From Bradyrhizobium sp. 195 (GTDB taxonomy: Bacteria > Pseudomonadota > Alphaproteobacteria > Rhizobiales > Xanthobacteraceae), in NCBI RefSeq assembly GCF_023101665.1, contig NZ_CP082161.1:3472001-3536000 (forward strand): a stretch of DNA of 64,000 nucleotides, in the 5' to 3' direction. The notes below the pieces were generated by a model. It saw only the letters and a program-made list of their open reading frames with translations. It had not been told where the DNA came from and made no database searches. A program made the position numbers and the translations under genes. Positions within the stretch are counted from its first letter, which is position 1; each line of letters opens with the position of its first letter. Shown piece after piece: positions 18,231 to 26,636 of the stretch.

Positions 18231-20412
18231 AATCGAGAGGTTCGAACCGGAACCGCCCTCGTCGGAGGACGAGCCGCGTCGAGCTGCTCAAACCGCCCTT
18301 GAATGCCTGTCAAGGATCGCGGCCCATCACGGCATCGATCTGCCTTCCGATCGGCTGCGGCACGCCTATGCCGTCGACGAGACCGGCATCTCGACCGATC
18401 TCGTGCTGCGCATGGCGCATGATGCAGGCCTTCGCGCCCGCACGGCGCAGCTCGATTGGAAGGCGATATGCCAGCTCGGCGAAGCCTATCCGGCGCTTGT
18501 CCAGCTCTCGAACCTGAACTGGGTTCTCGTGGTCGGCGCTGGGCCGGAATGCGACGCTGTAACGGTCCTCGATCCTCTGGCCGAGCGAAGGGGAGAGCAC
18601 CTGCTGATCGATGCGGACCGCTTTTGCGCCAGGTGGTCCGGAAAGGCCGTTCTGTTCAAGCGCGAGAGCTCTCCATCGCAGGGCCAGAGACCCTTCGGGC
18701 TACGCTGGTTCGTACCCGAAATGCTGCGGGAGTGGCGGCTGTTTTCTGACGTCGCAATTGCTGCGGTGTTCCTCTATGCGCTGGGCCTGGCGCTTCCGAT
18801 CTTCTTTCAACTCGTGATCGACAAGGTTCTCGTGCACGAGAGCCTCACGACACTCTACGTGCTCTCGGCTGGCGCGATCATTGCGCTGTCCTTCGACGCC
18901 ATATTCAGCTTTTTGCGTCGTTACCTGTTGCTGTATGCCACGAACAAGATCGACATCCGGGTTGCGACCAAGACATTTCGGCATCTTTTGGGACTTCCCG
19001 TAACCTTCTTTGAGCGCATCTCGGCCGGCGTTCTGGTCAAGCACATGCAGCAAGCCGGGCGGATCCGCGAATTTCTGACCGGTCGGCTTTTCCTGACCGG
19101 CTTGGACGCGCTTTCGTTGTTTGTCTTCCTGCCTGTCCTCGCGCTCTATAGCGTCAAGCTGACCTGCGTTGTGCTGGCGTTCACCGCCGTCAGCGGGAGT
19201 GTGATTGCGATTTTGATGGGACCGTTCCGACGGCGGCTCTACCAGCTCTATCAGGCCGAAGCCGAACGCCAGGCTCTTCTGGTCGAGACCGTGCACGGGA
19301 TGCGCACGGTGAAATCGTTGGCCATGGAGCCCAGCCAGAACAGGGCATGGGACGATCGCTGCGCGCAATCGGTATCGATGCGGTTTGGCGTTGAAAAGAT
19401 CTCGGCGGGCGCTCAGGCGCTGACCGGCTTTCTCGAGAAGATGATGACGCTCGGCATCGTGGCCCTGGGCGCGCTCGACGTCTTCGGCGGTGAGATGACG
19501 ATCGGCGCGCTGGTCGCCTTCAACATGCTGGCGGGACGCGTTTCGGGCCCGCTGGTGCAGATGGTGACCATGGTTCACGAATATCAGGAGGTCGCGCTCG
19601 CGGTTAAAATGCTCGGCGAGGTTATGAATAAGGAGCTGGAGCGGGATGGTCATCGCGAGGGACTGCGCCCCGATTTCGCCGGACAGATCGAGTTTGAAAA
19701 CGTCACTTTCCGTTATGGCGAGGGTGCGCCGGCGTTGGACGACGTGACGTTTTCAATCGCTCCCGGGGCGATCTTTGGGATTGTCGGCCGGAGCGGTTCG
19801 GGCAAGACGACGCTGACGCGACTGATCGCGGGAATGTATCCGATACAACAGGGATTGCTGCGGATTGACGGCCATGATTCGCGCGAGATCGATCTCACGC
19901 ATCTGCGGTGCAATCTCGGGGTCGTGCTCCAGGAAAATTTCCTGTTCCGGGGCACTGTCCGCGAGAATATCGCTTGCGTGAAGCGTGATGCCACCTTCGA
20001 CGAAGTTGTCAGCGCAGCCCAGCTCGCCGGAGCCGACGAGTTCATCGAGCGGCTGCCGAGAGGGTTCGATACCATGCTCGAGGAGCAGGCATCGAATCTG
20101 TCGGGCGGGCAAAGGCAGCGGCTTGCGATCGCCCGGGCATTGATTGTCAACCCGCGCATCTTGATCCTCGATGAAGCGACCAGCGCGCTCGACTCCGAGA
20201 GCGAGGCGATCATCCGGCGCAATCTGCGACGTATCGCCGAGGGACGGACCGTCATCATCGTATCGCACCGGCTTTCGATGCTGTCGGACGCAAGCCAGAT
20301 CTTGGTGATCGACCGTGGACGGATCGTCGATGTGGATCGTCACGATGCACTGCTGTCGAAGTGCACCTTCTACAGGCATCTCTGGAATCAGCAGACGAGG
20401 CAGATCGCATGA
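18208..20412 (+). CDS. Type I secretion ABC transporter with degenerate C39 peptidase-like domain
   Basis: 734 residues from ATG 18208. HlyB-like plan: residues ~25-150 C39-like domain, ~175-460 membrane domain, ~490-734 ATPase. By eye the catalytic Cys position of C39 (DCGxxCL) reads QTALECL, and the His position reads NWVLVV, while the Asp (VLDPL) remains. The domain should therefore bind substrate rather than cut it, as in HlyB-type exporters. ATPase motifs: Walker A GRSGSGKTTL, Q-loop VLQENFLF, signature LSGGQRQRLAIARAL, Walker B ILILDEATSALD, H-loop IIVSHR. It overlaps the next gene by ATGA. Inner-membrane exporter for the giant protein upstream (inference). Confidence 0.92.
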   Translation: MSQPTSVEIERFEPEPPSSEDEPRRAAQTALECLSRIAAHHGIDLPSDRLRHAYAVDETGISTDLVLRMAHDAGLRARTAQLDWKAICQLGEAYPALVQLSNLNWVLVVGAGPECDAVTVLDPLAERRGEHLLIDADRFCARWSGKAVLFKRESSPSQGQRPFGLRWFVPEMLREWRLFSDVAIAAVFLYALGLALPIFFQLVIDKVLVHESLTTLYVLSAGAIIALSFDAIFSFLRRYLLLYATNKIDIRVATKTFRHLLGLPVTFFERISAGVLVKHMQQAGRIREFLTGRLFLTGLDALSLFVFLPVLALYSVKLTCVVLAFTAVSGSVIAILMGPFRRRLYQLYQAEAERQALLVETVHGMRTVKSLAMEPSQNRAWDDRCAQSVSMRFGVEKISAGAQALTGFLEKMMTLGIVALGALDVFGGEMTIGALVAFNMLAGRVSGPLVQMVTMVHEYQEVALAVKMLGEVMNKELERDGHREGLRPDFAGQIEFENVTFRYGEGAPALDDVTFSIAPGAIFGIVGRSGSGKTTLTRLIAGMYPIQQGLLRIDGHDSREIDLTHLRCNLGVVLQENFLFRGTVRENIACVKRDATFDEVVSAAQLAGADEFIERLPRGFDTMLEEQASNLSGGQRQRLAIARALIVNPRILILDEATSALDSESEAIIRRNLRRIAEGRTVIIVSHRLSMLSDASQILVIDRGRIVDVDRHDALLSKCTFYRHLWNQQTRQIA

Positions 20413-21836
20413 GTGCGGCTGAAAAGACCAGAGCTGAGGCGGCCTCGGCCAGATCCGGACTTCCGTCCCGCTCACTGACGAGACGCCGGCTCTTGAGGTC
20501 CGCGCCCACAGGTTCTCGCATTGTCGCGCAATTTCAGTCAGACGCAGCCGAGATCGAGCAGCTGACGCCACCGCGTGTGGGACGGATCACGCTCTATTGT
20601 GTCGTCGCCCTGATCGCTGCGGCGGTCACATTCGCATGCGTGTCTCGCGTTGATATGATTGTGACTGCTCAGGGCAAGTTGATCACGACGCGTCCCAACC
20701 TGGTCGTACAGCCGCTGGAAACGTCGGTCGTTCGGGAGATTCGGGTCAAGGCCGGCGACTCCGTTAATCGCGGCGACGTGCTTGCGGTCCTCGATCCGAC
20801 ATTCTCTCAAGCCGATCTTGCTCAATTACGCAGCCGGCTCGCCGGTTTCGATGCCGCCATCGATCGCCTTCGGGCAGAGCTGGACGGTGCTGAGTACGTC
20901 GCCGAAGATTCCACGAATCCAGATCAGGTGCTGCAAAGAAGGGTATTTCTCCAGAGAAAGACCGCCTACGACCTTCAGATCCAGAACTATGACGCGCAGA
21001 TTGCCTCCGCACAGGCCAATCTAAAAACGGCTCAGAGCGAGGAGTTGGTCCTGGCCCAACGGCTGGATACGATGCAGTCCATTGAAGCCATGCGAAATGC
21101 GTTGATGGCCAAGGAGGTCGGTTCAAGACTGAACTTTCTGCTATCACGGGATGCGCGGTTGGAGGTCGAAAGCAACTTGGCGCGAGTCCGCGGCAGCATC
21201 GTCGACAACACGCATCGGCTGGACAAGGCCCGCGCAGACCAGAAGGTGTTCGCCGCCGAGTTTCGCCGCGCTGCCTATCAGGAACTCGTCGAGACATTGC
21301 CAAAGCGCAATGGCACTGCCGAGGAGTTCAAAAAGGCGGAGCTCCGCCGGCAGCTGATCGTGCTGAACGCACCAGCGGATGCGGTGGTGCTCGACATTGC
21401 CAATCGGACGGTAGGTTCGGTGGTCCGCGAGGCCGAGACATTGTTCGTGCTGGTCCCTCGGGACGAGGCGCTCCGGGCGGAGGTCAACGTGGAGGGGAGG
21501 GATATCGGTCAGGTGGCGGTCGGGCAGGCCGTACGAGTGAAGTTCGAGGCATTTCCATTTCAGAAGTACGGCACCGCTACTGGCGAGGTCGGAGTCATTA
21601 GTCAGGACTCGTTCTCGCCAGAGGCGAAGGCCGAAGGTGTGCGCAGGTCGTCAGCTCCCTATTACCGCGTACTGATCGATCTGCGGGACACGCACCTTCG
21701 GCTGCCGTCCGAGCGCGTTCAGTTGATACCCGGTATGGCGGTTACCGCCGAGATGAAGGTCGGACAGCGAACGGTGATTTCATATTTCCTCTATCCTCTG
21801 CTTCGCGGCCTGGATGAAAGCATCCGGGAATATTGA
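20409..21836 (+). CDS. HlyD-family periplasmic adaptor of type I secretion
   Basis: 475 residues from ATG 20409, overlapping the exporter stop codon. A short cytoplasmic N-terminus, one membrane helix (ITLYCVVALIAAAVTFACVS), then half of a lipoyl/barrel domain (VVQPLETSVVREIRVKAGDS, VNRGDVLAVLDPT). Alpha-helical hairpin coiled coils span the middle, and the second barrel half follows (LIVLNAPADAVVLDIANRTVG). The C-terminus LIPGMAVTAEMKVGQRTVIS and FLYPLLRGLDESIREY is classical for HlyD-type type I secretion adaptors. It links the ABC exporter to an outer membrane TolC-like channel, which is not encoded in the window. Confidence 0.93.
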   Translation: MSAAEKTRAEAASARSGLPSRSLTRRRLLRSAPTGSRIVAQFQSDAAEIEQLTPPRVGRITLYCVVALIAAAVTFACVSRVDMIVTAQGKLITTRPNLVVQPLETSVVREIRVKAGDSVNRGDVLAVLDPTFSQADLAQLRSRLAGFDAAIDRLRAELDGAEYVAEDSTNPDQVLQRRVFLQRKTAYDLQIQNYDAQIASAQANLKTAQSEELVLAQRLDTMQSIEAMRNALMAKEVGSRLNFLLSRDARLEVESNLARVRGSIVDNTHRLDKARADQKVFAAEFRRAAYQELVETLPKRNGTAEEFKKAELRRQLIVLNAPADAVVLDIANRTVGSVVREAETLFVLVPRDEALRAEVNVEGRDIGQVAVGQAVRVKFEAFPFQKYGTATGEVGVISQDSFSPEAKAEGVRRSSAPYYRVLIDLRDTHLRLPSERVQLIPGMAVTAEMKVGQRTVISYFLYPLLRGLDESIREY

Positions 21837-22113
21837 ACTGAATTCAGCTAGCGCCGGGCCTAGCCAGATTCCTTGTTCGTTCGGCCGGTGAGCGCGCATA
21901 GGGTCTTGCTCCCGGGCTCTAAAACATCCGAACAAATCCAAACGCTCGCGCATCCTATCAAACAGGAACCGAACTGGTTGGAGCTTGAAAAGCGGCGGTG
22001 CTTCCAATGTTCAATGAAAACGCCAATAACTGGGACCGCTCTCAATCCGTCGAGCCGCGGCATGTACGGCAGGGATTTTAGTGTGCGCGCGCTCCGTGGC
22101 CATGGGGGCAGCT

Positions 22114-22881
22114 CTAGCGTCGGGCCTGAGAGTGACCAAAGAGCGATCTCAATTTGTGTTTAAAGTGGCGAAGCCCGCTACTTGCGTTTGGTGCTCTTGG
22201 TATTTCCACCACAAGCGAGCCATCCCAGGGCTTCTCCACAAGCGTCAGACAGTCCAAATTCGAAGCTTCGTCCCAATCTATCGTAATTTGCTCAAGCACC
22301 CGCAAACCCGATCTATTGGCAGCGTGCGCAAACAGGTTCTTGCTCATAAAATTGCGGCAATGGGGATTATTGCTGTAATCTGAACCGGGGTATTTGTCCA
22401 AGTTTGAATGGTGGAATAGTGCGCGGCCGCCATGTCTGAGGATGCGAGAAGCATCCTGAAGGTATGAAAAAACAGCATCAAATTCAAAATGCACCATCGC
22501 ATCAAAACAGAATATCGCTGAGACGGACCCATCTTCAATAGGATGGAAATCGTAGCCGCTGTTGGTGTGTACACTTACTTCAGAAACATCCGAAAACCTT
22601 TCCTTACAGTGCCGCACGTTCTCCTCGACCACGTCCAGCAGGACCAGCGATTGAAGCGTGGTCTGCTCGCGCTTGATGCTCAACAAGCGGGCGGAATGCC
22701 GACCATGCCCGCACGCGAGTTCGACGGTCGAGGCCATATCCAATTTCTCGAACAGGCGTCGGAATTGCGTGCCCGGCTTCCAAAACACGTCGGTCCAGGC
22801 ATCCGATTCCGCTTTATCGTAATAGTCTGAATTCTTCCAATCGCGCGCTATGTCGAAAGTCCGCGAAGAAACTGTTGTCAT
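22114..22881 (-). CDS. Class I SAM-dependent methyltransferase
   Basis: 255 residues. Motif I VELACGHGRHSARLL binds S-adenosylmethionine; VLLDVVEENV gives the acidic residue after strand 2. SAIFCFDAMVHFEFDAVFSY is the post-motif region often read as motif II in sugar or small-molecule methyltransferases, and ILRHGGRALFHHSN is motif III-like. Likely substrate: a sugar of the polysaccharide or a nucleotide sugar (inference from context). It is the distal gene of a minus-strand group with asnB-like, esterase, acetyltransferase and GT4, but 517 bases separate it from asnB, so it may have its own promoter (AT-rich patch 22929-22945). Confidence 0.8.
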   Translation of the reverse strand: MTTVSSRTFDIARDWKNSDYYDKAESDAWTDVFWKPGTQFRRLFEKLDMASTVELACGHGRHSARLLSIKREQTTLQSLVLLDVVEENVRHCKERFSDVSEVSVHTNSGYDFHPIEDGSVSAIFCFDAMVHFEFDAVFSYLQDASRILRHGGRALFHHSNLDKYPGSDYSNNPHCRNFMSKNLFAHAANRSGLRVLEQITIDWDEASNLDCLTLVEKPWDGSLVVEIPRAPNASSGLRHFKHKLRSLFGHSQARR

Positions 22882-22928
22882 TGCGATATCACGTTTAATC
22901 GTGGGAGCTTGGGATTAAGTTTTGGCAT

Positions 22929-22945
22929 AATATAATATAAATGGT
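22929..22945. promoter_or_regulatory. AT-rich patch upstream of the methyltransferase
   Basis: ATAATATAATATAAATGG lies about 50 bases upstream of the minus-strand methyltransferase start. It could supply a -10 region or an H-NS-type site. Confidence 0.3.
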
Positions 22946-23211
22946 CAGATTGATAGAAAGAGATTTAGTACGAGCCCAGCCGGGGCTTTGAATCTCATGT
23001 TTGTCGTGTCGGGCGCATCGGCGTTATGCGTCGGACCTGGCGTAGGTCGCTTTGGTTCTTGGATGCCTTCGGTCGGCGGGAACATCTTAGCGGGACCGAC
23101 TTGGAGAACGACAATTGTCCGGCCTCCGTTTGAAGAATTGCCGAATGCAGGAGGGAGTTCTTCGATCTAGACCGAGCTTCTGTTCCTCATAGATTCCGGC
23201 ATCGAGGAGTT

Positions 23212-23398
23212 TCATGACAATCGAACTCTTCCGGGATAGTGGGCGAGGAGTTTTCCAATGACGCTTTCGTCGAAGAAGCCGTCGAGGGCGATTCTCCCGT
23301 ATTGCCGAGCCTCTTGTCGACATGCCGATTTTACTGTCCCAAGGTAGAAAGGGGCCGGTATCAAGGCATCGTGGTCCGGTGGTCGTTTGCACGGTAGC
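23212..23398 (-). pseudogene. Possible gene remnant just downstream of asnB
   Basis: One minus-strand frame, out of frame with asnB, is open from its stop codon to a TGA at 23212-23214. It reads like real protein (DHDALIPAPFYLGTVKSA, then RQEARQYGRIALDGFFDES and VIGKLLAHYP) but has no start codon. The family is not recognised. It could be the tail of a gene interrupted by asnB insertion or a decayed asnB-like C-terminus. The rest of the gap up to 22882 shows nothing. Confidence 0.25.
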
Positions 23399-25303
23399 TC
23401 AAGCCGCCCTGGTCAAAGTTGCCTCGATATTGGCTGGCTTGAATGTCCGCAAGAACAGCTCAAGGTTCACCAATGACCAAAGGATTTTCTCGTTGTTTGC
23501 GTGTCCTTCGAGATGTGCATTCATAAGCCGAGATATGACTGCACCGTTGCAAATACGGTTGATCTGTGAGGCATCGCTCGTCAGCATGTCACGGACAAAG
23601 TCACGATAGGGTCCGCGGAACCATTCATCGATTGGGATGCGGAATCCGACCTTCTTACGAACAAGGATGTCTTTGGGTAATATTTTGTCCATGGCTGCGC
23701 GCAAAACGAGCTTGCCTCTGATCTTCCCAACCAGGAATCTGTCAGGAAAACGTGCGACCAGCGCTGCCAGGTTAGTGTCCATGAATGGCATTCGTCCTTC
23801 AATGGATCCAGCCATCATCATCCGATCTCCGCGCTCCAACAGATTGTCCGGCAGCCAGGATGTCTGATCGAAAAATAGCGTGCGACGCACAGTTGATCCA
23901 GTTCTTAAAGAAAATGGATACGGTTCGCGGGGCTCCGACGGCACCGCCTGGCCAACCAGGGCATTTCTATCCTCCATCGTCACGCCGCCAAACCACACCC
24001 TCATTCTGTTGGTCAGCTCTCGTTCCCCAGCGGCCATTCCAATGATCTTTGCTCTTCGCATCGTGTAGGGCAAGGCACGGACGGCGGGCCGTATGACACT
24101 GTCATGAACTGCCGGTGGCATGATGCGATGGTACAATTCGATCCAACGCTCAGCACGATGTTTGGGATACCCACCCATTAGCTCGTCAGAGCCTTCTCCT
24201 GTGAGAACCATCTTCACTGTACGAGAGGCCAGTTTCGACAAAATGAGAATGGGAATGTCGGCGGGCTCAGACACTGGCGCACCCCTGCGCAACACAGCTG
24301 TGAGCCAATGCTCCATGAACAGGGCCGGATCAACCACGACCTCGTGATGGTCAGTATCGAAGCGCTGAGCTATCGTCCGTGCGAATTCGAGCTCCGAGAA
24401 TTTGGCCTCTCGAAAGCCCACAGAAAAAGTGCGCACCTTGTCGGAGGTCTGGCGAGCCATGATGCCAACAATCGTTGATGAATCCAGGCCGCCCGACAAA
24501 AATGCGCCAAATGGTGCGTCGCTACGCATACGAATCCGCACAGAGTCTTCGAGTGTCTCTCGGAACAGTTGGACCGCATCGTTGAAATCCGTGACATCCG
24601 GAGTTGTAGTTGCAAACGGAGGGTTATAATAGCGCGAGATGGAGAAATGGCCGCTTTGCCACAGTGCATAACAACCAGGCGGCAGCTTCTTTACAGCTCG
24701 AAATAGCGTGGAAGGCCCCGGAACGTAGCGATTCAAAAGGTAGTCCTGGAGAGCATCGTGATCCAGACTTCGATCGACTCCCGCAAGTTGCATGATCGGC
24801 TCGATCTCGGAGCTGAAAACCCAAGCGTCCGACATTTCGGAAATGAAGATGGGCTTCTTCCCAAACTGGTCTCGTGCCACAAGCAAGCGCTGTTCGTTTA
24901 CGTCCCAAAGCAGAAATGCGAACATGCCTCGGAAACGGGCAACCGCATCGGGACCCCAGGCCCGATAGGCCTCGATGAGGACTTCCGTATCAGAGGACGT
25001 GCGGAATACATGTCCGAGAGCTGTCAGATCTTTGCGGAGTTCGATGTAGTTATAGAGTTCTCCATTGAAAACGAGAACGATGGTCTGATCCGCGCTCCAC
25101 ATCGGCTGACCGCCGCCCTGTATGTCGATTATGGAAAGCCGCCGGTGACCAAGGCCGATTTGGTAAAGCGTGTTGGCGCTCTCGCCAATCCAATAGCCCG
25201 CCCCATCGGGGCCACGATGTGTCATCAAATCCGTCGTGGAAACTAGTGCGTCGTAATTCTGTCGTCGAGATCCGGCCAACACCCACCCGAAAATTCCACA
25301 CAT
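23399..25303 (-). CDS. asnB: AsnB-type glutamine amidotransferase (asparagine synthase family)
   Basis: 634 residues from ATG 25303. The start MCGIFGW exposes the nucleophile Cys2 after Met removal, so the longer frame (to 25396) is rejected. An N-terminal class II glutaminase domain (THRGPDGAGYW, RLSIID, NGELYNY) is joined to a C-terminal ATP-pyrophosphatase domain with FGAFLSGGLDSSTIVGIMA (PP-loop SGGLDSS) and LTGEGSDELMGGYP. In polysaccharide loci such proteins (WbpS type) often amidate a uronic acid rather than make free asparagine. The diacetamido-uronate genes at 33339-37953 give a candidate substrate (inference). Confidence 0.9.
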   Translation of the reverse strand: MCGIFGWVLAGSRRQNYDALVSTTDLMTHRGPDGAGYWIGESANTLYQIGLGHRRLSIIDIQGGGQPMWSADQTIVLVFNGELYNYIELRKDLTALGHVFRTSSDTEVLIEAYRAWGPDAVARFRGMFAFLLWDVNEQRLLVARDQFGKKPIFISEMSDAWVFSSEIEPIMQLAGVDRSLDHDALQDYLLNRYVPGPSTLFRAVKKLPPGCYALWQSGHFSISRYYNPPFATTTPDVTDFNDAVQLFRETLEDSVRIRMRSDAPFGAFLSGGLDSSTIVGIMARQTSDKVRTFSVGFREAKFSELEFARTIAQRFDTDHHEVVVDPALFMEHWLTAVLRRGAPVSEPADIPILILSKLASRTVKMVLTGEGSDELMGGYPKHRAERWIELYHRIMPPAVHDSVIRPAVRALPYTMRRAKIIGMAAGERELTNRMRVWFGGVTMEDRNALVGQAVPSEPREPYPFSLRTGSTVRRTLFFDQTSWLPDNLLERGDRMMMAGSIEGRMPFMDTNLAALVARFPDRFLVGKIRGKLVLRAAMDKILPKDILVRKKVGFRIPIDEWFRGPYRDFVRDMLTSDASQINRICNGAVISRLMNAHLEGHANNEKILWSLVNLELFLRTFKPANIEATLTRAA

Positions 25304-25343
25304 CGCTGCATCCTGTGCTGCTAGACCCTTGTCATTGCGGAAG

Positions 25344-26012
25344 CTATGGCTTCGTTCTTGTCTCGACACATTCGGTGCTGGCGATTGCCCTGGCAATCGT
25401 GGGCACTAGAATACGACCCGCCCATTCTGGCACTGGATGCAAGCCATCTGGAATGCGCGCTCTGAGCTCTGTCAGATTGTTCCAGTCCGGCAAATTATCG
25501 ATGTATCCGACGTCCAATTCAGCAGCGAGAGTTCTGTAAACATCGTAGTAGGCGGCAATCTGAGGACGAATCCACGCACGCGGGCCAAAGGCGGGGTTCA
25601 TGGTCATGAGAAAGATCTTGAGGCGGGGCAGGGCGTCCCTAAGCCTTAACACAATTGTTTTTACGTTCTCTCGGCTTCGTCTGAGTGAGGTCCCCTTAGT
25701 CAATGCTGCATCGTTTATTGAAAACTCAATTAGTACAACGTCAGGCCCCGCATGAACGACGTCTTCCAAGACGGCAACTCCCCAATCGGATGTTGCGCCG
25801 TCGCGACCGAAGTTGAGTACGTTGACGGATCGATCAAGACACTCGGACAGTTGCGTCTCGAGCGGCTTCAGCCAGCCACCACTGTGAGTGAGACTAGTGC
25901 CGAGGGCCACCACCGTCAGAGGCCTCTCTTCGGCTCCTGCCTCAGCCAAGGCGCCGGGATCACTTGCGAGGCAGTATACAAGAAATGTCATCACTATTTG
26001 CCAAGGCTTCAT
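25344..26012 (-). CDS. Exported SGNH/GDSL esterase
   Basis: 222 residues. N-terminal signal peptide MKPWQIVMTFLVYCLASD with probable cleavage after ALA. Block I is VVALGTSLTHSGGW (Ser nucleophile in GTSLT), block II includes NFGRDGATS (Gly), block III is EFSINDA (Asn), and the C-terminal block DGLHPVPEWA holds the Asp-x-x-His pair. It is a periplasmic serine esterase, likely a polysaccharide O-deacetylase or acyl-remodelling enzyme. It lies 40 bases upstream of asnB in the same direction. Confidence 0.85.
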   Translation of the reverse strand: MKPWQIVMTFLVYCLASDPGALAEAGAEERPLTVVALGTSLTHSGGWLKPLETQLSECLDRSVNVLNFGRDGATSDWGVAVLEDVVHAGPDVVLIEFSINDAALTKGTSLRRSRENVKTIVLRLRDALPRLKIFLMTMNPAFGPRAWIRPQIAAYYDVYRTLAAELDVGYIDNLPDWNNLTELRARIPDGLHPVPEWAGRILVPTIARAIASTECVETRTKP

Positions 26013-26096
26013 TGATCGCCACGCGTGCTCTCGGTCATCTCATATCGGCCTCCGCCAGTTGCAACCCAGCTTGTCGCATCGACGCCCTACACTGCT

Positions 26097-26636
26097 TCAC
26101 GGCGCATAAGTCGTTGGCCTTCTACCTTTCGGTGCTGCCTCCGGCTGAGGCACAACCTCCACAGCCTGCGCGTGTATATAGGCACCTTCCCGAATGCCCC
26201 ATTTGCCGGTTCGAATTCCCGAATGGATTATTTTCGCTGGATTTCCAGCGACGACGGAATGTGAAGGGACATCCGCGGTCACTACCGATCCGCTACCCAC
26301 GACGCACTCATCTCCGATTCGAATCCCCGGCAAGATGATCGAGTAAGCGCCAATGAAGCAATTCTTTCCGATGTAAGTGTCAGTCATGATCAAGCGCGAC
26401 ATGTCATGTGTCAGAACAACGGCATGGAAGGCGATATAGGTCCCGTGGTCAATATGCACACCACTCGGGTTCGTCAGATCCAAGTTCGCCCTCAGCGATA
26501 TTTTGACCGTGGGTTGGATGTCCATTTTGACGATGTTGCGGAGGAACCATAGTCGTAAAGCGACGAGTCCCTCTCGCACACGTAATACGGTCGCAAGCAC
26601 CAGACTGCGGTTCTTCTTAGGAGTGGGAAACGTCAC
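26097..26636 (-). CDS. Left-handed beta-helix (hexapeptide) O-acetyltransferase, WcaF-like
   Basis: 179 residues beginning at a GTG (26636) with strong SD GGGAGG 7 bases upstream; no good ATG exists nearby. Hexapeptide turns are clear: PTVKISLRANLDLTNPSGVH, GKNCFIGAYSIILPGIRIGD and CVVGSGSVVTADVPSHSVVA, followed by GNPAKII, the usual acetyl-CoA-binding end. The catalytic His is probably in FHAVVLTHDMSR. It is expected to acetylate a sugar in the repeat unit. The start overlaps the upstream GT4 gene by 20 bases. Confidence 0.88.
   Translation of the reverse strand: MTFPTPKKNRSLVLATVLRVREGLVALRLWFLRNIVKMDIQPTVKISLRANLDLTNPSGVHIDHGTYIAFHAVVLTHDMSRLIMTDTYIGKNCFIGAYSIILPGIRIGDECVVGSGSVVTADVPSHSVVAGNPAKIIHSGIRTGKWGIREGAYIHAQAVEVVPQPEAAPKGRRPTTYAP

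Noticed and set aside
18700..19653. 317-codon minus-strand frame
   Set aside because: Opposite the type I ABC transporter membrane domain; a His/Arg/Gln-rich shadow.
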